From Hermatobates lingyangjiaoensis (lineage: Eukaryota; Arthropoda; Insecta; Hemiptera; Hermatobatidae), in the NCBI GenBank assembly GCA_026182355.1, contig JAPFBL010000258.1, forward strand, positions 1-64,000: DNA of 64,000 nt, given 5' to 3'. A program made the translations under genes and the position numbers. The notes beneath the pieces are model-generated. The model searched no databases, was not told where the DNA came from, and saw only the letters and a list, made by a program, of their open reading frames with translations. This document shows positions 9,794 through 19,267 of the stretch, one piece after another (the first letter of the stretch is position 1; every line of letters starts with the position of its first letter).

Positions 9794-10090
9794 GAAAATG
9801 ACACCAAATTTAGCTGATACCTGTTTCTTAAAAGGTTTCTCCATTTTTCTAAATAACACTCTCGATATATTTCGTCTACACAATGAAGTAACATCTCCTT
9901 TATTAATAAACCAGATAATTCACCTTAGATCTTATTCACGTCCTGATGATGAATGTTGATCATTCGAAACATATCGACCATAGGAGATGTACTTTATAGT
10001 GTAGACGAAATAACGAGAGTTTTATTTAGAAAAATTGAGAAACTTGTTAAGAAACAGGTATCAGCTAAATTTGGTGTCATTTTCAATAAT
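9783..10090. mobile_element. Family I foldback element between TA tracts
   Basis: Arms of about 110 bp (9783-9895 and 9982-10090) are mirror images, TTGAAAATGACACCAAATTT at both outer ends, abutting TA tracts. The single-copy centre holds the ribozyme. The arms can be read as VLFRKIEKLVKKQVSAKFG on the plus strand, possibly the start of a PLE reading frame, but this is uncertain. Confidence 0.7.
9940..9978 (+). ncRNA. Hammerhead ribozyme motif, family I
   Basis: Helix I GUC/GAC, core CUGAUGA, extra U, helix II GAAUG/CAUUC (5 bp), GAAA, short imperfect helix III ACAUAU, C17. Textbook core. Confidence 0.72.
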
Positions 10091-10149
10091 ATATATATAT
10101 ATACACTTTAACATAGAGAAAAGAACACAGAAAGACACTACAGAACTCA

Positions 10150-10183
10150 CTTCGATATTTCGACATCCGTCATCATCGGAAAG
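10150..10183 (-). ncRNA. Hammerhead motif, family E
   Basis: Core CCGAUGA (U4 changed to C), helix II with GAC/GUC-type pairs, GAAA, helix III AUAU, C17; helix I has a mismatch at its first pair. Confidence 0.55.
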
Positions 10184-10189
10184 AAATTT

Positions 10190-10223
10190 CTTCCCGATGA
10201 CGACGGATGTCGAAATATCGAAG
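10190..10223 (+). ncRNA. Hammerhead motif, family E
   Basis: Helix I CUUC/GAAG perfect, core CCGAUGA (U4 to C), extra C, helix II GAC/GUC, GAAA, helix III AUAU, C17. Confidence 0.6.
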
Positions 10224-10305
10224 TGAGTTCTGTAGTGTCTTTCTGTGTTCTTTTCTCTGTGTTAAAGTGTTTATTGTCCACACGGACCTTTCATTTTATT
10301 CGAAG

Positions 10306-10336
<31 letters not shown>

Positions 10337-10343
<7 letters not shown>

Positions 10344-10432
10344 AAAGTAGACGGCAGCTTTTGCATTCACCACCTTTTTGCTGGTGTTTTCTAGTTTTCT
10401 TTGGTAGGCAGTGATTTCATGAAGGAGTTGTC
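10337..10432 (-). pseudogene. PLE N-terminal fragment (left arm)
   Basis: Minus-strand mirror of the reading frame at 10706, with AEAAVYF-type coding for the PLE N-terminal region. Partial and frameshifted. Confidence 0.6.
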
Positions 10433-10485
10433 CCAGAGACATCGAAAAAATAATTTCGTAGGTTACTCAATAATATATATTTACT

Positions 10486-10522
10486 TACAAGCTTTCGATT
10501 TCACTGAAATCATCATCAGGTA
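10486..10522 (-). ncRNA. Hammerhead ribozyme motif, family F
   Basis: Helix I UAC/GUA, core CUGAUGA, extra U, helix II GAUUUC/GAAAUC (6 bp), GAAA, helix III AGCU, U17. All core bases canonical. Confidence 0.78.
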
Positions 10523-10625
10523 TATTGTATAAACTGATTAAGCGTAAACTAACACAATAGTCAATACTAACACAATTTTCAAAATTGTTATTGTGTTAGT
10601 TTACGCTTAATCAATTTATACGATA

Positions 10626-10662
10626 TACCTGATGATGATTTCAGTGAAATCGAAAGCTTGTA
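10626..10662 (+). ncRNA. Hammerhead ribozyme motif, family F
   Basis: Same structure as the left arm: UAC/GUA, CUGAUGA, U, GAUUUC/GAAAUC, GAAA, AGCU, U17. Confidence 0.78.
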
Positions 10663-10705
10663 AGTAAAAATATATTATTGAGTAACCTAGGAAATTATTT
10701 TTTCG

Positions 10706-10848
10706 ATGTCTCTGGGACAACTCCTTCATGAAATCACTCCCTACCAGAGAAAACTAGAAAACACCAGCAAAAGGTCGTGAATGCGGAAGCTGCCGTCTAC
10801 TTTAATAAAATATGTTTACAAGAGAATCTGCTGCCAGTATACACTAAT
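10706..10848 (+). pseudogene. PLE N-terminal reading frame, truncated
   Basis: Begins MSLGQLLHEITPYQRKLENT. After a small deletion in the SK segment the frame shifts, then NAEAAVYFNKICLQENLLPV continues in another frame to YTNI and TA. The intact relative is at 46960. The motif N-A-x-x-x-x-x-F-N-x-x-C-x-x-x-x-L-L-P-x-Y-T-N is what I expect near the N-terminus of PLE proteins. Confidence 0.65.
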
Positions 10849-10862
10849 ATATATATATAGTT

Positions 10863-10904
<42 letters not shown>

Positions 10905-10907
<3 letters not shown>

Positions 10908-11033
10908 GTTGGGTTTTTGACTCTGACGAAGACCGCTTGTTACGGTTGAAAGATCTTAGTCTTGTTTTCCCATTTCTTATTGTGGTTTGATCATTGATTG
11001 TTGTTTCACGTGTTTATGTGAAATCTTTTTATA
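10905..11033 (+). mobile_element. Solo family A hammerhead pseudo-LTR
   Basis: Single plus-strand arm between TA tracts, from CGAGTTGGGTTTTTGACT to GTTTATGTGAAATCTTTT. Confidence 0.75.
10919..10961 (+). ncRNA. Hammerhead ribozyme motif, family A
   Basis: Identical to the 4057 copy in every helix and core position: GACU/AGUC, CUGACGA, A, GACCG/CGGUU, GAAA, AGAUCU, U17. Confidence 0.8.
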
Positions 11034-11139
11034 TATATATATATAACAAATTCAATAATATATCAACCGTTGGATAGAATAGGTGTATAATGTAATCGGG
11101 ATTCGGTCAATTTTCCAGGATCAAAAACAAACTCTCAAT

Positions 11140-11178
11140 GCCGACGTTTCGGTTTTATTTAAAACCTTTTTCATAAGC
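11140..11178 (-). ncRNA. Hammerhead-like motif, family C (degenerate core)
   Basis: Keeps helix II GGUUUU/AAAACC, GAAA and helix III ACGU, but the CUGANGA block reads CUUAUGA. Confidence 0.45.
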
Positions 11179-11701
11179 CTACAAACAAAGGATGACAAGA
11201 AATCATATATAAACATCAACATATAACTAACATCAAAATGGAATATTACAGTTGTGAAAAAACAAAAATATATATACAAGTAGAAGTAATAGAAAAGCAA
11301 TAAACATTTTTATGAACTTACAGAAGTCAGAATTTTTGAATTAGAAAAATGATGAAATTTACATTATATAAAATGAAGTAACAATAGATAGTTAGTGAAC
11401 TAACATCTTAACTGGTCAAAAACTTGGATGTAATTGTAATCAGTTAGTCTGGTCCAAGTTTTTGACCAGTTAAGATGTTAGTTCACTAACTATCTATTGT
11501 TACTTCATTTTATATAATGTAAATTTCAACATTTTTATAATTCAAAAATTCTGACATCTGTAAGTTCATAAAAATGTTTATTGCTTTTCTATTACTTCTA
11601 CTTGTATATATATTTTTGTTTTTTCACAACTGTAATATTCCATTTTGATGTTAGTTATATGTTGATGTTTATATATGATTTCTTGTCATCCTTTGTTTGT
11701 A

Positions 11702-11741
11702 GGCCTGTGAAAAAGGTTTTAAATAAAACCGAAACGTCGGC
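11702..11741 (+). ncRNA. Hammerhead-like motif, family C (degenerate core)
   Basis: CUGUGA in place of CUGANGA (one base short), then GGUUUU/AAAACC, GAAA, ACGU, C17. May be an inactivated or altered hammerhead. Confidence 0.45.
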
Positions 11742-11863
11742 ATTGAGAGTTTGTTTTTGATCCTGGAAAATTGACCGAATCCCGATTACATTATACACCT
11801 ATATATATATATAGTTCAATATAAACAAAGAAACATAGAGAAATCAAAAGAACACACTTACAG

Positions 11864-11897
11864 TCTCTAATTTTCGGTTTGAACCGTCTTCAGGAGA
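11864..11897 (-). ncRNA. Hammerhead ribozyme motif, family D
   Basis: Helix I UCUC/GAGA, core CUGAAGA, extra C, helix II GGUU/AACC with a 2-nt loop (or GGU/ACC), GAAA, helix III AAUU, A17. Core conserved. Confidence 0.75.
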
Positions 11898-12069
11898 GAT
11901 AAGAGAGGGAAACCAAGCGCACTGGTTCAGAGACGGTTAGAGACCCGACCGTTTAGATTTCTTTATTCTTTAGATTTCTATATGTTTCTTTGTTTATATT
12001 GAACTATATATATATCCAGAGGGGCACACTCATTGGTCTCCAACCGTCTCTGAACCAGTGTGCTTGGTT

Positions 12070-12103
12070 TCTCCTGAAGACGGTTCAAACCGAAAATTAG
12101 AGA
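12070..12103 (+). ncRNA. Hammerhead ribozyme motif, family D
   Basis: Same as the 11864 copy on the opposite strand: UCUC/GAGA, CUGAAGA, C, GGUU/AACC, GAAA, AAUU, A17. Confidence 0.75.
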
Positions 12104-12224
12104 CTGTAAGTGTGTTCTTTTGATTTGTCTATGTTTCTTTGTTTATCTTGAACTATATTTGTCCGTTTTGGACCGTATTTCCAACGAAAAAAAGTATATA
12201 TATATATATAATAAAAAAAACGGT

Positions 12225-12395
12225 CCAGCGGACTTTTTTAAATAAAATAAATCCAAAACGAAGGAAACACACAGAAAGACACAGACATAACTCACATCGA
12301 TATTTCGACCATCGTCGTCATCAGGAGGTCGAAATATCGATGTGAGTTATGTCTGTGTCTTTCTGTGTGTTTCCTTCGTTTTGAATTTATTATAT
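12225..12395. mobile_element. Family E foldback element between TA tracts
   Basis: Mirror arms (CCAAAACGAAGGAAACACAC and complement) meet at about 12325. The minus arm has the full ribozyme; the plus arm starts inside helix II, so its CUGAUGA is missing. Confidence 0.72.
12295..12327 (-). ncRNA. Hammerhead ribozyme motif, family E
   Basis: Core CUGAUGA, extra C, helix II GAC/GUC, GAAA, helix III AUAU, C17, helix I two to three pairs (CUC with GAU). Confidence 0.7.
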
Positions 12396-12414
12396 ATATA
12401 TATAAAGATTTCAC

Positions 12415-12520
12415 ATAAACATAAATCTTAGTTAGGTTTTTGACTCTGACGAAGACCTCTTGTTACGGTTGAAAGATGTTAGTCTTGTTTTCCCATTTCA
12501 TATTGTGGTTTGATCATTCA
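12415..12520 (+). mobile_element. Solo family A pseudo-LTR
   Basis: A short reversed tail (AGATTTCACATAAACA) followed by the plus arm with ribozyme, between TA tracts. Confidence 0.7.
12442..12484 (+). ncRNA. Hammerhead motif, family A, helix III altered
   Basis: Helix I GACU/AGUC and core CUGACGA are intact. Helix III is AGAUGU, breaking the palindrome. Confidence 0.68.
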
Positions 12521-12645
12521 TATATATATAGTAGAGTATAATATACTATATATAGTATACCAGTGGAGTTGCATTCCAGTGGTACACGTGAACCACTTGA
12601 ATGCCGAGACTGCCGTTAATTTTAATTATATATAATATATACACA

Positions 12646-12810
12646 CTATAAAATATTGGTATAAATAGGCAGCAGATCCTCTTTTAAACAGGTATCATTA
12701 AAATTAACCGCAGTCTCGGCATTCACGATCTTAAGACTGAGAGATTCGATCCTACGAACTAACCTCCTGCTAACAGGGTTCAAATGGAAAATGAGTTGGC
12801 CAAGTGACAT
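12646..12810 (-). pseudogene. PLE N-terminal reading frame, family H
   Basis: A 54-codon ATG-to-TAG frame: MSLGQLIFHLNPVSRRLVRR, then IESLSLKIVNAETAVNFNDT, then CLKEDLLPIYTNIL. Homologous to the frames at 46960 and 61402. It stops just after the YTNI motif, where the sequence becomes AT-rich, so it is most likely the 5' piece of a PLE rather than a complete small gene. A fragment in inverse orientation (about 12590-12625, GCCGAGACTGCCGTTAATTT) faces it. Confidence 0.6.
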
Positions 12811-12959
12811 GTTAAATTAAAATCGATGACTCATGCTTAGTCATTGCTATAAATAGATTAAAAATATAGTACAGGTTAATATAGAGAGAAGGTCAAAGGT
12901 CAATAATGAACAAGAAACAAGCGGTTAGAATAAAAGAGTTGAAAGGTCAACGGTATAAT

Positions 12960-13060
12960 TGGACTAATAGAGAATAAATAGATTAAGAAAATTAATAATA
13001 ATAATAATAATAATAATTATAATAATGTTAATAATAATTAATAATAATAATCATTAAGAT
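12960..13060. repeat. AT-rich (TAA)n-like low-complexity tract
   Basis: AATAATAATAATAATAAT and variants. The surrounding 12811-13180 contains no recognised gene. Confidence 0.6.
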
Positions 13061-13184
13061 TGATAGTAAACTAGAAAAGATATAATAAATAAAGAGTTGA
13101 AAGAGAGTAAGAATTAATAGGGCAAGTATAGTTAGTTAACTTCGGAGGCTGAGTGACCTCAGTGGAACTAACCCAATAACTATT

Positions 13185-13345
13185 TTTAAATCTGAGTACG
13201 TTGTCCCTAGGAGAGGACGTTAAGCCGTCGGTCCCGAGCCTGTACGATGTCAGTTACTTGTTAAATATCCCTACGCGACATACACTTGAGTTAGGCAAAT
13301 TTTAAAACTCCTGATGTAGAATCTGAAGAATGAACTATCAAACAT
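13185..13345 (+). mobile_element. SINE body and tail, 5' truncated
   Basis: Contains AAATCTGAGTACGTTGTCCC, GAGGACGTTAAGCCGTCGGT, TGTACGATGTCAG, ACTTGAGTTAGGCAAA and TGTAGAATC in the order of the full SINE at 53540-53860. The tRNA-like head is missing. Confidence 0.75.
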
Positions 13346-13439
13346 AAAGCCGGTAATCGGATGACATTATCACCCACTAGAGGATTGGTTAAAAAAAATG
13401 TATGGCTCATTTATTATTTGTCACCCATTTTAGTAATGA

Positions 13440-14105
13440 GTGTGCCACATTGCACACACATTAAGGTCCTGCATATTGCATAACTCAAATGTATTTAGAT
13501 TAGTTGATTATTTAAAAACAACCTGATATCGTACAGCAGGAGTGGGCAAACTACGGCCCACGGGCCACATCCGGCCCACCAAAGATTGCTACATGACTTA
13601 GGTTTGATGTAAATGATTGTATTAATTTTATTTTGACTCGCAATGAAGTGTATTTCAACATCAGGTGGTGCAGTATCACACTTTCAGCTTTCGTTCTTCT
13701 TTTGCTGGTCAGATTATGTAATTGTGATAAATACTAACAGAAAACCTAAAGATCCCAGATGGGTGATGAATATCTCAGATCTGTTCTGAGAATTGCCCCA
13801 GACTCCCTTTGTTATGTTTAAAATTTGTGATCAACAACACTGTTTTCATTAAAAGAGTATGATTATACTTCAATGATTTTTTTTTGTTTTTGTTTAATAC
13901 GTACTGTTAAATAATGCTGTTTTTTATATTGTATCTTGCGCTGGAATGACTCACCTGTCAGATTTTTAAATCAATGTGGCTCACCTGTCAAATTTTAAAG
14001 TTAATGTAGCCCGCGAGTCAAAATATTTGCCCACCGCTGTCGCACAAGCTAAGGGACCGATGGCTTAACGTCCTCTCCAAGGGACGATGTAATCAGATTT
14101 TCTTT
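13440..14105 (-). mobile_element. SINE interrupted by a hAT element
   Basis: Minus-strand SINE parts at 13440-13536 and 14040-14105 (GGACCGATGGCTTAACGTCC) are split by the hAT below. The SINE breakpoint restores TCGTACAGGCT-type sequence, with the 8-bp duplication described there. Confidence 0.72.
13537..14039. mobile_element. hAT non-autonomous element inserted in SINE
   Basis: Starts CAGGAGTGGGCAAACTACGG and ends TTTGCCCACCGCTG, typical hAT short inverted termini. Flanked by 8-bp duplications TCGTACAG/TCGCACAA (two differences). The interior includes GGCTCACCTGTCA direct repeats near 13950-13995. No transposase frame. Confidence 0.78.
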
Positions 14106-14469
14106 TTGTTTTTGTATCTTCCTGAATGAATTAAATCGAATCTAGAGTGAGAAGCAAGGAGGGGAATCTACAAGTACAAAGGCGAGCAAGCAAGCGATTA
14201 GGCTACCCTGGTCTATTATTAGAACAGAAGCTGACACATCAGCTTAATGACTCATATCTATGGCAGACTTAATTAATAATGATGGCTAGGCATTGTGTTA
14301 TATCTTCAAATGAAAATCAACAAGAAAACTCTCACGGTGCAAGTCCAGTTATTAATTAACAGCTGCATTTTCTATAGACAGTTAGAGGAGAAGAAACTTT
14401 GAAAAGAGGGTGGGCATTTCAGTTTGAAGCATCGAAGATCATTTCGTCTCTTTAACCTACTCCGCCGAC

Positions 14470-14520
14470 TTATTATAAAATAAAATCAGAGAGAAAGAGA
14501 GAGAGAGAGAGAGAAAGAAA
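14470..14520. repeat. (GA)n microsatellite
   Basis: GAGA-rich purine tract followed by TA. The preceding 14110-14460 has no feature I recognise. Confidence 0.7.
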
Positions 14521-14683
14521 AATATTATATATATAAAGAGAGATACAGGGGGGAAAGAGAGTAAGAAAGTGAGAAATATATATATATATATACGGCACTG
14601 TTTTATTGACCACAAAATATTCACAAAACACTTTTTCTTTTTCTCGGAGTTTGGTCAGGGTAAATATATGGAATCACCTTTTT

Positions 14684-14721
14684 GCCAACGTTTCGTCTTT
14701 ATTTCAAGACATCCTCAGGGC
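14684..14721 (-). ncRNA. Hammerhead ribozyme motif, family B (best copy)
   Basis: Helix I GCC/GGC, core CUGAGGA, extra U, helix II GUCUU/AAGAC, GAAA, helix III ACGU, U17. Core canonical. Confidence 0.77.
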
Positions 14722-15055
14722 TATAAACTAACAAAAAACAATAAACAATGGACATTTTTTCATTTCTACTTTAAAAACATCATAAACAAATTGAAAAAAG
14801 AACTTACTGAAGGCTTGGTTCTGTTACATTTACAAACAACCGTTAACTGTCATTACATGTGCTGTTCCAAGCGACAAATTATTGAACCACTGTTTTTTTA
14901 GTACAATCCATTATATATAAACATATATACTTATACACATATTATAATATATATCTATTATAATATGTATCACCATAATATATATCTATAATACATTTAT
15001 AATAAATTATTATTTTAACAATCCTTAAAAATATAAACTAGATAACATTGCATCT

Positions 15056-15240
15056 TTAACTATTTATGATGGAACTATAAATCCTACTTAAATTGTCTGT
15101 ATCTGTTTTTCTATTGCAAGTATTATTAGTATTTGTGATATGTATCATTTCTTTTATCAATCTTTTATTGTATGAAGTTACATAATCTAAAATGGATGCA
15201 TTCTCAAATTGAAATGTGTGTTGATTTATGTGAAATGTGT
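15056..15240 (-). pseudogene. PLE GIY-YIG C-terminal remnant, family B element
   Basis: Reads HTFQFENASILDY, then KRLIKEMIHITNT, then NTCNRKTDTDNLSRIYSSI and stop. This matches the end of PLE endonuclease domains: H-x-F-x-F, a Glu in the ExxxI helix, N-R-x-D-x-x-x-L-x-x-x-Y. The apparent open frame extends into the inverted ribozyme arm up to 15319, an accidental fusion. The ribozyme and tail lie downstream on the same (minus) strand. Confidence 0.65.
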
Positions 15241-15265
15241 GTTTATTGTTTTTTGTTAGTTTATA

Positions 15266-15303
15266 GCCCTGAGGATGTCTTGAAATAAAGACGAAACGTT
15301 GGC
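15266..15303 (+). ncRNA. Hammerhead ribozyme motif, family B
   Basis: Mirror of the 14684 copy with all elements preserved: GCC/GGC, CUGAGGA, U, GUCUU/AAGAC, GAAA, ACGU. Confidence 0.77.
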
Positions 15304-15774
15304 AAAAAGGTGATTCCATATATTTACCCTGACCAAACTCCGAGAAAAAGAAAAAGTGTTTTGTATATATATATATATATATATAGGTGTGTTCTCTAAT
15401 CGGGGTTCGGTCAATTTTCCAGGATAAAAAATCAAACTCTCGTTGCCAACGTTTCGGTTTTATTTAAAACCTTTTTCATAGGCCTACAAACAAAGGATAA
15501 TAAGAAATCACATATCAACATCAAACATATACACAATATGAAAATGGATTGTTACAACTCATGAATATTACAAGCAGAAATATTTCAGAGATACATAAAA
15601 CAATATTACTTACAGAAGTAAGAATTTTTTAACTAAGAAAATGAAATTTACATTATTTAAAGGAACAACAATGTTAGCCGGACAAAACCTTCGACTAGAC
15701 TAATAAGATAACATTACAAATAACCTCAACACTGTTCACTCAAGGGAACTAAATAAATCAAATTTCACTAAACC

Positions 15775-16464
15775 TCAGCACAACACTCCAGAATAAATAT
15801 TACTTAAATTAGTAATATCACTTCTATGATTAATCGAACTTAGATCCTTTTTAATATATAACATCTCAAGTGTCTTCCTTCTTTGCTCATCTTTTTCTTT
15901 TTCTATTATAGTTGTATCTTCAAAATCGAACGTGTGACCCTCGTTTATTGCATGCCCAGCTAAGGCTGTTGCGTTACTTTTATTTGTTCTTATGGAATAA
16001 TTATGTTGGTACAACCTTTCTTTGAGAAAACGACTAGTTTCACCATAGTAACACTTGTCACAGTCTTTACATTTGATGGCATAAATGAGGTTACTTTGTA
16101 ACTCCTTCGGTATTTTTTCTTTCAAATTTGAAAATAAAGATTTATTTTTTCTTTTATTATAAAATGCCAGTGTAACTTCAGGTACGTTTCGTTTGAACAC
16201 TTTTCTAATTGATTGTGATAAGCCCTCAACATAAGGAAATTTGAAATACTTCCTATTTATAACTTCCAGTTCAGCATGATCTTCATTTGAATGTGCTGGT
16301 TGCTGTCTTAAATATCTTAACCAATATCGTTCAACTAAGTTCTTCGGATAACAATTTTTCTGTAACAATAATTTCACCCTTTTCTTATTTTCATTTAAAA
16401 AACATGGACTACTTATTTCAATAACTTTTTTAACCAAATTTTGGACGCAATTTAATTTTTGGTT
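15775..16464 (-). pseudogene. Inverted copy of the PLE1 protein 3' end
   Basis: Encodes the last 219 residues of the PLE1 protein with identical residues, from LVKKVIEISSPCF to the stop. It lacks an ATG of its own (the nominal start is TTG), so it is the coding part of the inverted arm, not a separate gene. It contains the whole GIY-YIG domain. Confidence 0.85.
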
Positions 16465-16513
16465 ATATTATTGAATCTGTTATATATACATTTGGGTTTA
16501 TATAAGAAGAAAT

Positions 16514-18976
16514 ATGGGTTTTTATGAGGATATAAGAAGAGTATATGGAGAAGATGTGAGTGAATGTTTGAAGAAGTGGAGAAGTTACATTGTGAAATTA
16601 GCTAAACAATCAAGTAGAAGAATTTTCTTATTAAAATGTCGAAGTTCCTGTTTGTTTCCAAAACATATTAGTGATTATGTTAATTCAGTGCATGGTTTAG
16701 TAGTGAGTGATAGCCCTTTTCATAGAGAAATGGAAAAAGTGTTAAATCGTTTTAAACAAGGCGTTTTGAACATTGAAATTAAAGTTACCATCTGGCGTAT
16801 TAACAGTGTAAATAGTCTTATTAGTGGATGTTTAGAATTTGCTCGAAGTAAATTACCAGAAATGATTTTAGAAAACTATATTATTTCAATGAATAGTCTT
16901 AAAGAGTTTATATTTAATAAAAGTAAATATAATTTACAAAAGAAGATGCATAACCTTCATCTAAAACAAGGTAAAGGTTTCTTTGACTATTCTGGAGATT
17001 TGGCTGTAACTAATTTAACCAATGTTGAAATTCCTAGGGATAGTCTTCATTTACTCTCATTAGGAGAAAAATTTGCAATTGAAGTTGGTAAAAAAGAAGA
17101 TATTCCTACATTTGATATTATAGGAGATTTAGAAAAGATTTTTTCATCCCTAAATATGGAAAACAGTGATACAATTAGAAGCCAATGTGTAAATATAATT
17201 ACAAACCACGGAAACCGATTAAATAATTTTTCAAATCGATTAAAAAGGCAAAATGCATGTATAGAAAGTTGCTATAAGAAAACTTATAAGTTTTTAAGAG
17301 AACATAGAGAAATTGTGGTTTGTAAAAGTGACAAATCTGGTAATACTGTGATAATCAAAAAAGAAGAGTATAAAGAAAAAATGAAAACTCTCTTAGAAGA
17401 TAGTGAAACATATTCAATTACAAGAAGAGATCCTTCATCAACATTACGAAATAAAGTAAACAAGATAGTTGATGAACTGAAGAAGACACTATGTATAGAT
17501 CTACGTCAAGCTTCGAAATTAAAATCTTACAATGGAATAGCACCAAGAATATATGGTTTAGTGAAGCTACACAAGCCAGGTTTTCCTCTCCGTCCTATCG
17601 TGTCGTTCATTGGAAGTCCAACTTATGAACTGTCTAAATATATAGAGAAATATCTTAGTTACATTACTAACAAGAATGAATTGAATGTAAAAAATTCATT
17701 AGAATTCAAACAAGCCCTTTCAAATCAAATACTAAGTGATGACGTAATTATGATTTCACTAGATGTTCAGTCGTTGTTTACTAATATACCTTTAGATCTA
17801 GCATTTGATTTAGTAAATAAACAGTGGAATAAGATTAGTTCACAGGTTGGAATGTCGAAAAAGGTTTTCCTTTCTATACTGGACCTTATATGTGAAGCAA
17901 GGTATTTCACCTTTGATGGTACTATTTATAAACAAAAATATGGATTACCAATGGGATCACCAATTTCACCAGTTCTCGCAAATATAGTTATGATTGAACT
18001 ATTGGAAAACAGTATCAATAAATTAGGTACGAAGGTGAAATTTATTAAATTATATGTGGACGATTTGTTTTTAATTATTGAAAAGGGAGAAGAAGAGAAT
18101 GTATTAAATGTATTTAATTCTTTTCATAATCGTCTACAATTCACTTGTGAAGTAGAGAAAGATGGAAATCTGCCATTCTTAGATGTGAAAGTTATAAGAG
18201 GTGAAAATGGCAATATCTTAACGGATTGGTTTAAAAAACCTACCAGTGCTGCAAGAATCCTGAACTACCATTCTTCTCATGCTATAAACCAAAAATTAAA
18301 TTGCGTCCAAAATTTGGTTAAAAAAGTTATTGAAATAAGTAGTCCATGTTTTTTAAATGAAAATAAGAAAAGGGTGAAATTATTGTTACAGAAAAATTGT
18401 TATCCGAAGAACTTAGTTGAACGATATTGGTTAAGATATTTAAGACAGCAACCAGCACATTCAAATGAAGATCATGCTGAACTGGAAGTTATAAATAGGA
18501 AGTATTTCAAATTTCCTTATGTTGAGGGCTTATCACAATCAATTAGAAAAGTGTTCAAACGAAACGTACCTGAAGTTACACTGGCATTTTATAATAAAAG
18601 AAAAAATAAATCTTTATTTTCAAATTTGAAAGAAAAAATACCGAAGGAGTTACAAAGTAACCTCATTTATGCCATCAAATGTAAAGACTGTGACAAGTGT
18701 TACTATGGTGAAACTAGTCGTTTTCTCAAAGAAAGGTTGTACCAACATAATTATTCCATAAGAACAAATAAAAGTAACGCAACAGCCTTAGCTGGGCATG
18801 CAATAAACGAGGGTCACACGTTCGATTTTGAAGATACAACTATAATAGAAAAAGAAAAAGATGAGCAAAGAAGGAAGACACTTGAGATGTTATATATTAA
18901 AAAGGATCTAAGTTCGATTAATCATAGAAGTGATATTACTAATTTAAGTAATATTTATTCTGGAGTGTTGTGCTGA
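16514..18976 (+). CDS. Penelope-like reverse transcriptase/GIY-YIG endonuclease
   Basis: An intact 820-residue frame from ATG to TGA, the usual length for endonuclease-bearing PLE proteins. The N-terminal part (1-260) holds conserved PLE helices, including NLTNVEIP (167-174) and LHLLSLGEKFA (178-188). The DKG-type motif VVCKSDKSGNTVIIKK is at 268-283. Reverse-transcriptase motifs follow: IYGLVKLHK (346-354), LRPIVSF (359-365), motif A with Asp417 in SLDVQSLFTN, motif B GLPMGSPISPVLAN (477-490), and motif C YVDD (514-517). The thumb follows (PFLDVKV, 554-560). The C-terminal GIY-YIG domain has LIYAIKC (717-723), a Cys cluster C723/C726/C729, YYGETSR (730-736), Arg741, GHAINEGH (761-768) and the likely catalytic Glu791 in EMLYIKK. 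No residue expected to be essential is missing. It should copy its own RNA onto a nicked chromosomal end in the nucleus. It is the only plausible source of active enzyme in the window. Confidence 0.93.
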   Translation: MGFYEDIRRVYGEDVSECLKKWRSYIVKLAKQSSRRIFLLKCRSSCLFPKHISDYVNSVHGLVVSDSPFHREMEKVLNRFKQGVLNIEIKVTIWRINSVNSLISGCLEFARSKLPEMILENYIISMNSLKEFIFNKSKYNLQKKMHNLHLKQGKGFFDYSGDLAVTNLTNVEIPRDSLHLLSLGEKFAIEVGKKEDIPTFDIIGDLEKIFSSLNMENSDTIRSQCVNIITNHGNRLNNFSNRLKRQNACIESCYKKTYKFLREHREIVVCKSDKSGNTVIIKKEEYKEKMKTLLEDSETYSITRRDPSSTLRNKVNKIVDELKKTLCIDLRQASKLKSYNGIAPRIYGLVKLHKPGFPLRPIVSFIGSPTYELSKYIEKYLSYITNKNELNVKNSLEFKQALSNQILSDDVIMISLDVQSLFTNIPLDLAFDLVNKQWNKISSQVGMSKKVFLSILDLICEARYFTFDGTIYKQKYGLPMGSPISPVLANIVMIELLENSINKLGTKVKFIKLYVDDLFLIIEKGEEENVLNVFNSFHNRLQFTCEVEKDGNLPFLDVKVIRGENGNILTDWFKKPTSAARILNYHSSHAINQKLNCVQNLVKKVIEISSPCFLNENKKRVKLLLQKNCYPKNLVERYWLRYLRQQPAHSNEDHAELEVINRKYFKFPYVEGLSQSIRKVFKRNVPEVTLAFYNKRKNKSLFSNLKEKIPKELQSNLIYAIKCKDCDKCYYGETSRFLKERLYQHNYSIRTNKSNATALAGHAINEGHTFDFEDTTIIEKEKDEQRRKTLEMLYIKKDLSSINHRSDITNLSNIYSGVLC

Positions 18977-19267
18977 GGTTTAGTGAAATTTGATTTATTT
19001 AGTTCCCTTGAGTGAACAGTGTTGAGGTTATTTGTAATGTTATCTTATTAGTCTAGTCGAAGGTTTTGTCCGGCTAACATTGTTGTTCCTTTAAATAATG
19101 TAAATTTCATTTTCTTAGTTAAAAAATTCTTACTTCTGTAAGTAATATTGTTTTATGTATCTCTGAAATATTTCTGCTTGTAATATTCATGAGTTGTAAC
19201 AATCCATTTTCATATTGTGTATATGTTTGATGTTGATATGTGATTTCTTATTATCCTTTGTTTGTAG

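Larger units (their letters stand above)
10105..10300. mobile_element. Family E foldback element between TA tracts
   Basis: Arms beginning AACATAGAGAAAAGAACAC are mirrored with near identity around about 10187. Both carry a ribozyme. The right arm continues into a GTCC/GGAC hairpin (about 10274) and TA at 10309. Confidence 0.75.
10330..10850. mobile_element. Family F PLE foldback element between TA tracts
   Basis: Long near-perfect palindrome centred near 10572. Each arm, read outward, contains 3'UTR sequence, the ribozyme, about 45 bp of leader and the start of a PLE reading frame, ending exactly where the frame reads LLPVYTNI and runs into TA. Confidence 0.8.
11044..11800. mobile_element. 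Family C foldback element between TA tracts
   Basis: Arms 11044-11410 and about 11460-11800 are mirror images of about 340 bp. Each is a PLE 3' end related to the intact element at 15385-19400 (GACCGAATCCCGATTA tail, GCCTGTGAAAAAGG hammerhead-like core, 3'UTR). Confidence 0.8.
11815..12175. mobile_element. Family D foldback pair
   Basis: Minus arm from 11815 (outer end TTGAACTATATATA reversed) with a ribozyme, then a partial plus tail to a TA segment at 12006. A second plus arm (12018-12175) has its own ribozyme and mirrors 11918-11936 (GGTTCAGAGACGGTT). The end carries a GTCCGTTTTGGACCG hairpin near 12163. Confidence 0.7.
14590..15365. mobile_element. Family B PLE fragment in foldback form
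   Basis: Minus-strand PLE 3' end (coding remnant, 3'UTR, ribozyme, tail) whose terminal about 115 bp is repeated in inverted orientation at the other end (14632-14745 versus about 15243-15357). TA tracts flank it. Confidence 0.75.

Noticed and set aside
15775..16437. Separate 220-residue minus-strand gene
   Set aside because: Exact inverted copy of the PLE1 3' end with a TTG rather than ATG start.
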